Shown here one piece after another: positions 61,102 through 64,000 of a DNA stretch of 64,000 nt. Where the stretch lies: NCBI GenBank assembly GCA_043745195.1, contig JAYTTF010000077.1, positions 1 through 64,000 of the forward strand, read 5' to 3'. The DNA comes from JANXSF01 sp043745195. Its GTDB lineage: Bacteria > Acidobacteriota > Terriglobia > Bryobacterales > Bryobacteraceae. The position numbers and the translations under genes are program-made. Below the pieces are notes generated by a model. The model was given only the letters and a program-made list of their open reading frames with translations, did no database searches and had not been told where the DNA came from. Within the stretch, counting starts at the first letter, position 1. Each line of letters opens with the position of its first letter.

Positions 61102-62376
61102 GTGGATCTAAATGATTTTCGAAAGTGGTTATTTCCGGCAATCGGCTCCCAGGAAGGGTTTCATCAGGAAAATCTTTTCCTAAGCGATCGTGGTGTAAAG
61201 GTGTCAGGGTACCTTGAAATCTGCATCGGACTGCTAGGCTTACTGGGACTGCTCCCTTGGCCTGCCGCTATTGGCATCACCCTTCTCGGAGCGCTAATGT
61301 TGATTGCCCAACATCAGGGTTCGTTTTTCGAGCACTCCCAATCTCTTGTGGCAGTCGGCCTTGGCTTAGGTGCTGTGATTTCTGCAATCTCACTCACACG
61401 CGGCTCAAGTCAAGAATTCCTTCAGGCAACCATCGCCATTCTTATGTTCGCCGCACCAGTCACAGTGCCACTTCTTCCCTGGCAGAGCATGGCGATTGGC
61501 GCTGCTGTAGTGGCCGCCGCGTCATTCAACGGGCACTCAAATATCATGGGGCTCTTAGCGCTGGCTTCGACACTGCTATCAACTGTTCTGTATGATCAAC
61601 GGCTAAGCACCTACCGCGCTTCCGCGAGCCTTCTGCTAGCCTCCCAACAATTTCGAGACTTGCAATCTCGCACAGTGGTAACCGAAGGGTCAGCCACAAT
61701 GGTCCAACTTTCAGCCGCACTGGCTCACGAATTAAGTACGCCCATAGGAACAGTTTCCAGCGCCATTGATACCCTGCTGATGCTCATCGCACGACAAGCC
61801 AATGCTCCGCCTCAGGAACAGGAAAGACTGCTTGCGCTGCAAACCGATCTTGGCCGCTCCCTGCAGGATTCTATGGCGCGATTGAAAACTATCGTGAACC
61901 GCATCCAGCGCCTTTGCAACCTCGACGAAACCATAACGCAGCCCGCCGATCTAAACCAACTCTTGCGCGAAGCCGCATCGCTGATGGATGTTCAAAAAGC
62001 AAGTAAGATCGAGTTTCTATGGAGCTTGCAACCGCTACCGCAACTGCAATGCAGACCTCAGCAATTGATAGTCGTGTTCTGGAATGTTCTGCTGAACGCC
62101 TCGCAAGCATTCGAGGACAACGGCCGCATCTCTATTTCCTCAACTGTACAAGACACACGCGTTGAGGTGAAAATAGAAGATAATGGATGCGGAATTCCCT
62201 CTGAGCGATTGGCGCATATTTTCGAACCAGCTTTCAACGTTTCTAACGGTCGCGTTTCTACAGGCAACTGGAGCCTGTTTACTTCCAGGCAGCTTATCAA
62301 GAATCATGGCGGGGAACTGCGCATCAGAAGTTCAGTAGGCCAAGGGACAACAGTTACTTTTCACTTACCATGCTGA
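61102..62376 (+). CDS. Membrane-bound histidine kinase with degenerate G2 box
   Basis: 424 residues from GTG 61102. Residues about 30-175 contain five hydrophobic segments (YLEICIGLLGLLGLLPWPAA, LVAVGLGLGAVISAISL, AIGAAVVAAASFNG and others) without a periplasmic domain, so the membrane part may itself sense. H-box: SAALAHELSTPIGTVSSAID (His about 210). N-box: VVFWNVLLNASQAFEDNG. G1: KIEDNGCGIPSERLAHIF. The G2 loop, normally G-T-G-L-G-L, reads STGNWSLFTSRQLIKNHGG, with the second Gly-Leu-Gly lost. ATP-lid function may be altered. It is divergent from the transporter operon and overlaps the phosphatase gene by 7 bases. Confidence 0.9.
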   Translation: MDLNDFRKWLFPAIGSQEGFHQENLFLSDRGVKVSGYLEICIGLLGLLGLLPWPAAIGITLLGALMLIAQHQGSFFEHSQSLVAVGLGLGAVISAISLTRGSSQEFLQATIAILMFAAPVTVPLLPWQSMAIGAAVVAAASFNGHSNIMGLLALASTLLSTVLYDQRLSTYRASASLLLASQQFRDLQSRTVVTEGSATMVQLSAALAHELSTPIGTVSSAIDTLLMLIARQANAPPQEQERLLALQTDLGRSLQDSMARLKTIVNRIQRLCNLDETITQPADLNQLLREAASLMDVQKASKIEFLWSLQPLPQLQCRPQQLIVVFWNVLLNASQAFEDNGRISISSTVQDTRVEVKIEDNGCGIPSERLAHIFEPAFNVSNGRVSTGNWSLFTSRQLIKNHGGELRIRSSVGQGTTVTFHLPC

Positions 62377-63461
62377 TCCTTACATTTCTTCTACTATTCA
62401 CAACCCAACTTGCCAGTGCGCAGGATACCTTCACCGGTGTGGAGCGAATTGTTGCCATGGGCGACGTTCATGGGGATTACCCGGCCTTCATCGAAATCCT
62501 TCAAAGCGCCGGTGTCATCGACGCGAAGTCCCGCTGGACCGGCGGAAAAACCCATCTTGTGTTAACCGGCGACATGCTCGATCGGGGACCAGCATCGCGC
62601 AAAGTTATGGACTTGCTTATGGCACTGGAAAAGCCTGCTGCAAAAGCCGGAGGTCGCGTTCATGCATTGATTGGAAACCACGAAGCAATGAATATGTACG
62701 GGGACCTCCGTTATGTCTCTGCAGGCGAATTTACGGCATTCAAAACCGGTGAATCGGTCAGTGTTCGCGACGCTTGGTGGGAACAGGAACTGGCCCAAAA
62801 TCCCAACCAACTTACAAAGGCAGACAGAAAGAAATGGGACGAGGAACATCCTTTAGGTTGGGTTGAACATCGGTTGCAGTTTGGCCCTGAGGGAACCTAC
62901 GGCAAATGGTTGCGTACCAAAAATGCAATCGTCAAGATCAACGACAGCGTGTTTCTGCATGGCGGCATCAGCACAAAATTCGAGGAGTTGAGCGTTGAGC
63001 AGTTCAACAATACCATCCGAGGCGAATTGAAAGATGTGTCGAAAATCAACCAGAACACGTCCGTGCTCATCCATCCCGATGGTCTTCTTTGGTACCGTGG
63101 TTTGGCGCAGGACAACGGGCCTGAAATTCTACAACTGACTTTGCGTTTGCTGGAAAAGCATGGAGTGAAGCGCATCGTCATTGGTCACACCCCAACTCCC
63201 GGCGCAGTTCTGCCACGTCTTGGTGGCCGAGTGATTTCCATCGACGCAGGGATGTCCGCTTATTACGGAAGCAACCGCGCCTGTTTGATTATTGAAGGCG
63301 AGAAATTGTACGCCATACACCGTGGCCAGAAAATCGAACTTCCAAACAACGATGCGGAGTTCATGGCCTACTTGAAAAAGGTAGCAGCTCTAGAAAAACC
63401 GTCCTCTCAACTTTCAAAATTCGTAGCCCAAATGTTAGCCCAATCCCCAAGCGTCCGCTAG
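62370..63461 (+). CDS. Secreted Shewanella-like (Shelphs) metallophosphatase
   Basis: 363 residues. A signal peptide spans 1-18 (LILTFLLLFTTQLASAQ). The PPP/metallophosphoesterase signature is complete: AMGDVHGDYPAFIEIL, LTGDMLDRGPASRKVMDLL, HALIGNHEAMNMYGDLRYV, VFLHGGISTKF, and IVIGHTPTPGAVLPRLGG. The last is followed by VISIDAGMSAYYGSNRACL. These five blocks supply the binuclear metal ligands and catalytic His. The overall order and length match Shelphs phosphatases, some of which act on phosphotyrosine. It is exported, so it acts in the periplasm. The start codon lies inside the end of the kinase gene, implying coupled translation and a shared function. Confidence 0.92.
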   Translation: MLILTFLLLFTTQLASAQDTFTGVERIVAMGDVHGDYPAFIEILQSAGVIDAKSRWTGGKTHLVLTGDMLDRGPASRKVMDLLMALEKPAAKAGGRVHALIGNHEAMNMYGDLRYVSAGEFTAFKTGESVSVRDAWWEQELAQNPNQLTKADRKKWDEEHPLGWVEHRLQFGPEGTYGKWLRTKNAIVKINDSVFLHGGISTKFEELSVEQFNNTIRGELKDVSKINQNTSVLIHPDGLLWYRGLAQDNGPEILQLTLRLLEKHGVKRIVIGHTPTPGAVLPRLGGRVISIDAGMSAYYGSNRACLIIEGEKLYAIHRGQKIELPNNDAEFMAYLKKVAALEKPSSQLSKFVAQMLAQSPSVR

Positions 63462-63610
63462 TTCTCGAGAATCTGGGTATCGCGAGCCAAACGGTGACAT
63501 GGTTCCCGGGCTTGAAGCTACAGAATTCCGAATGAAATTATCTGGAGCTCAAGGCGGATCGGCCTGGGTCCTATGACTGGCAAGTCCAGTTGGTTTGTGC
63601 TATTTCGTCA
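63462..63610. repeat. Palindromic dispersed repeat, copy B (internally deleted)
   Basis: It begins directly at the stop of the phosphatase gene with TTCTCGAGAATCTGGGTATC and matches copy A through the left arm (AAACGGTGACATGGTTCCC) and the middle. It then jumps over the right arm to TGACTGGCAAGTCCAGTTGG, which matches sequence 3' of copy A (31246 onward). The right-arm region has been deleted, so it cannot form the long hairpin. Confidence 0.7.
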
Positions 63611-63615
63611 GCTAT

Positions 63616-63781
63616 CTCCAGAATCTGGATACTGCGAGCCAAACGGGGACATGGTTCCCTGGCCTGAAGCTACAGAACTCCGAATGAAATCCTCCAGCGC
63701 TCTAGGCGTAGCCGCCTGGGTACCGTGTCCCCTTTGGCGACCTTATATTACCCACTTCAGTCTCACCCTTGGTTGATGCTA
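63616..63781. repeat. Palindromic dispersed repeat, copy C
   Basis: It is nearly identical to copy A over about 165 bases. Arms AAACGGGGACATGGTTCCC (63641-63659) and GGGTACCGTGTCCCCTTT (63718-63735) are intact and 58 bases apart. It lies in tandem with copy B. There is no coding capacity. Between 63782 and 63868 nothing further is recognisable. Confidence 0.75.
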
Positions 63782-63868
63782 GAAATGTCGTCGTAGGATT
63801 AACCATATGCTTTTCCTCAGTGTGGGTGGCACTTATTCCGCGAGAGGCGTTAGCCTCGTATCTCGCCT

Positions 63869-64000
63869 CTACCGTGCAGGCAAGTATGTAAAAACCTTCG
63901 ATGGCCCCGCAGCTTCAAAATGGGCTACGATCATTTTGTTCCGCGCCATCAATGCTTTGATCTGCGAATTGGTCAACCACTTCCCCGTCTGCTTCTTAAC
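63869..64000 (-). CDS. 3' end of an unidentified gene cut by the window edge
   Basis: The minus strand is open from the edge for 43 codons to a TAG at 63871-63869, reading VKKQTGKWLTNSQIKALMAR and then NKMIVAHFEAAGPSKVFTYL. Codon usage and amino-acid composition look coding, and the end is basic. The family cannot be identified from this fragment. Confidence 0.45.
   Translation of the reverse strand, partial: VKKQTGKWLTNSQIKALMARNKMIVAHFEAAGPSKVFTYLPAR

Overview
The window looks like a chromosome segment of an Acidobacteriota bacterium of the Bryobacter/Solibacter type. This is an inference. It rests on a very large Oar-like TonB-dependent receptor with an N-terminal carboxypeptidase-like domain next to tandem CRTAC1 (ASPIC/UnbV) proteins and a TPR lipoprotein, on secreted proteins with bacterial Ig-like and DUF11-type repeats, and on the leftmost partial protein, whose 'STGPKTPEGK' motif is typical of a small family abundant there. 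No rRNA gene or species marker is present.

Region 1 (about 3.2-27.7 kb, all on the minus strand) is a polysaccharide locus of about 22 genes. Read 5' to 3' it has a glycosyltransferase, an outer-membrane export protein, a tyrosine autokinase, an ABC transporter permease (wzm), an epimerase, an ABC ATPase (wzt), four methyltransferases, six more GT-B and GT-A glycosyltransferases interleaved with two hexapeptide acetyltransferases, an alkaline-phosphatase-superfamily membrane transferase, a Wzy-like polytopic protein and a 69-residue membrane protein. The window total is eight glycosyltransferases. The locus mixes ABC-type export with Wzc/Wza/Wzy-type parts and lacks an initiating phosphoglycosyltransferase and a Wzx flippase. 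It is flanked by two plus-strand secreted proteins: an Ig-repeat protein with a glycoside-hydrolase-like C-terminus at the 3' end, and a DUF11-type repeat protein on the 5' side. Just beyond lies a NusG/RfaH-type specialised elongation factor, the likely antiterminator of the locus.

Region 2 (31-42.4 kb) holds dispersed repeats, a TPR lipoprotein / TonB-dependent receptor / two CRTAC1 proteins cluster, one tRNA-Gln(TTG), and a decayed stretch with relics of a DNA methylase, a transposase and a second TonB-dependent receptor, plus a stray tRNA 3' half. Region 3 (42.4-46.5 kb) has a zinc-type anti-sigma-like protein with a catalase-family protein, rpiA, a small acidic protein, and two broken genes fused by a deletion (ABC transporter and Uma2 nuclease).

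Region 4 (46.5-55.7 kb) is a five-gene minus-strand operon of circularly permuted ATP-grasp, alpha-E and transglutaminase-like proteins. It is effectively two parallel versions of the predicted peptide-making/processing system. Region 5 (56.7-63.5 kb) is a signalling block: an Npt-type nucleotide-transporter-like membrane protein with HEAT repeats, a cyclic-nucleotide-binding-fold protein, a soluble histidine kinase and a stand-alone receiver. Divergent to it are a membrane histidine kinase with a degenerate ATP lid and a secreted Shewanella-like (Shelphs) metallophosphatase. The right edge carries palindromic repeats that match a copy 32 kb away, and the 3' end of an unidentified gene.
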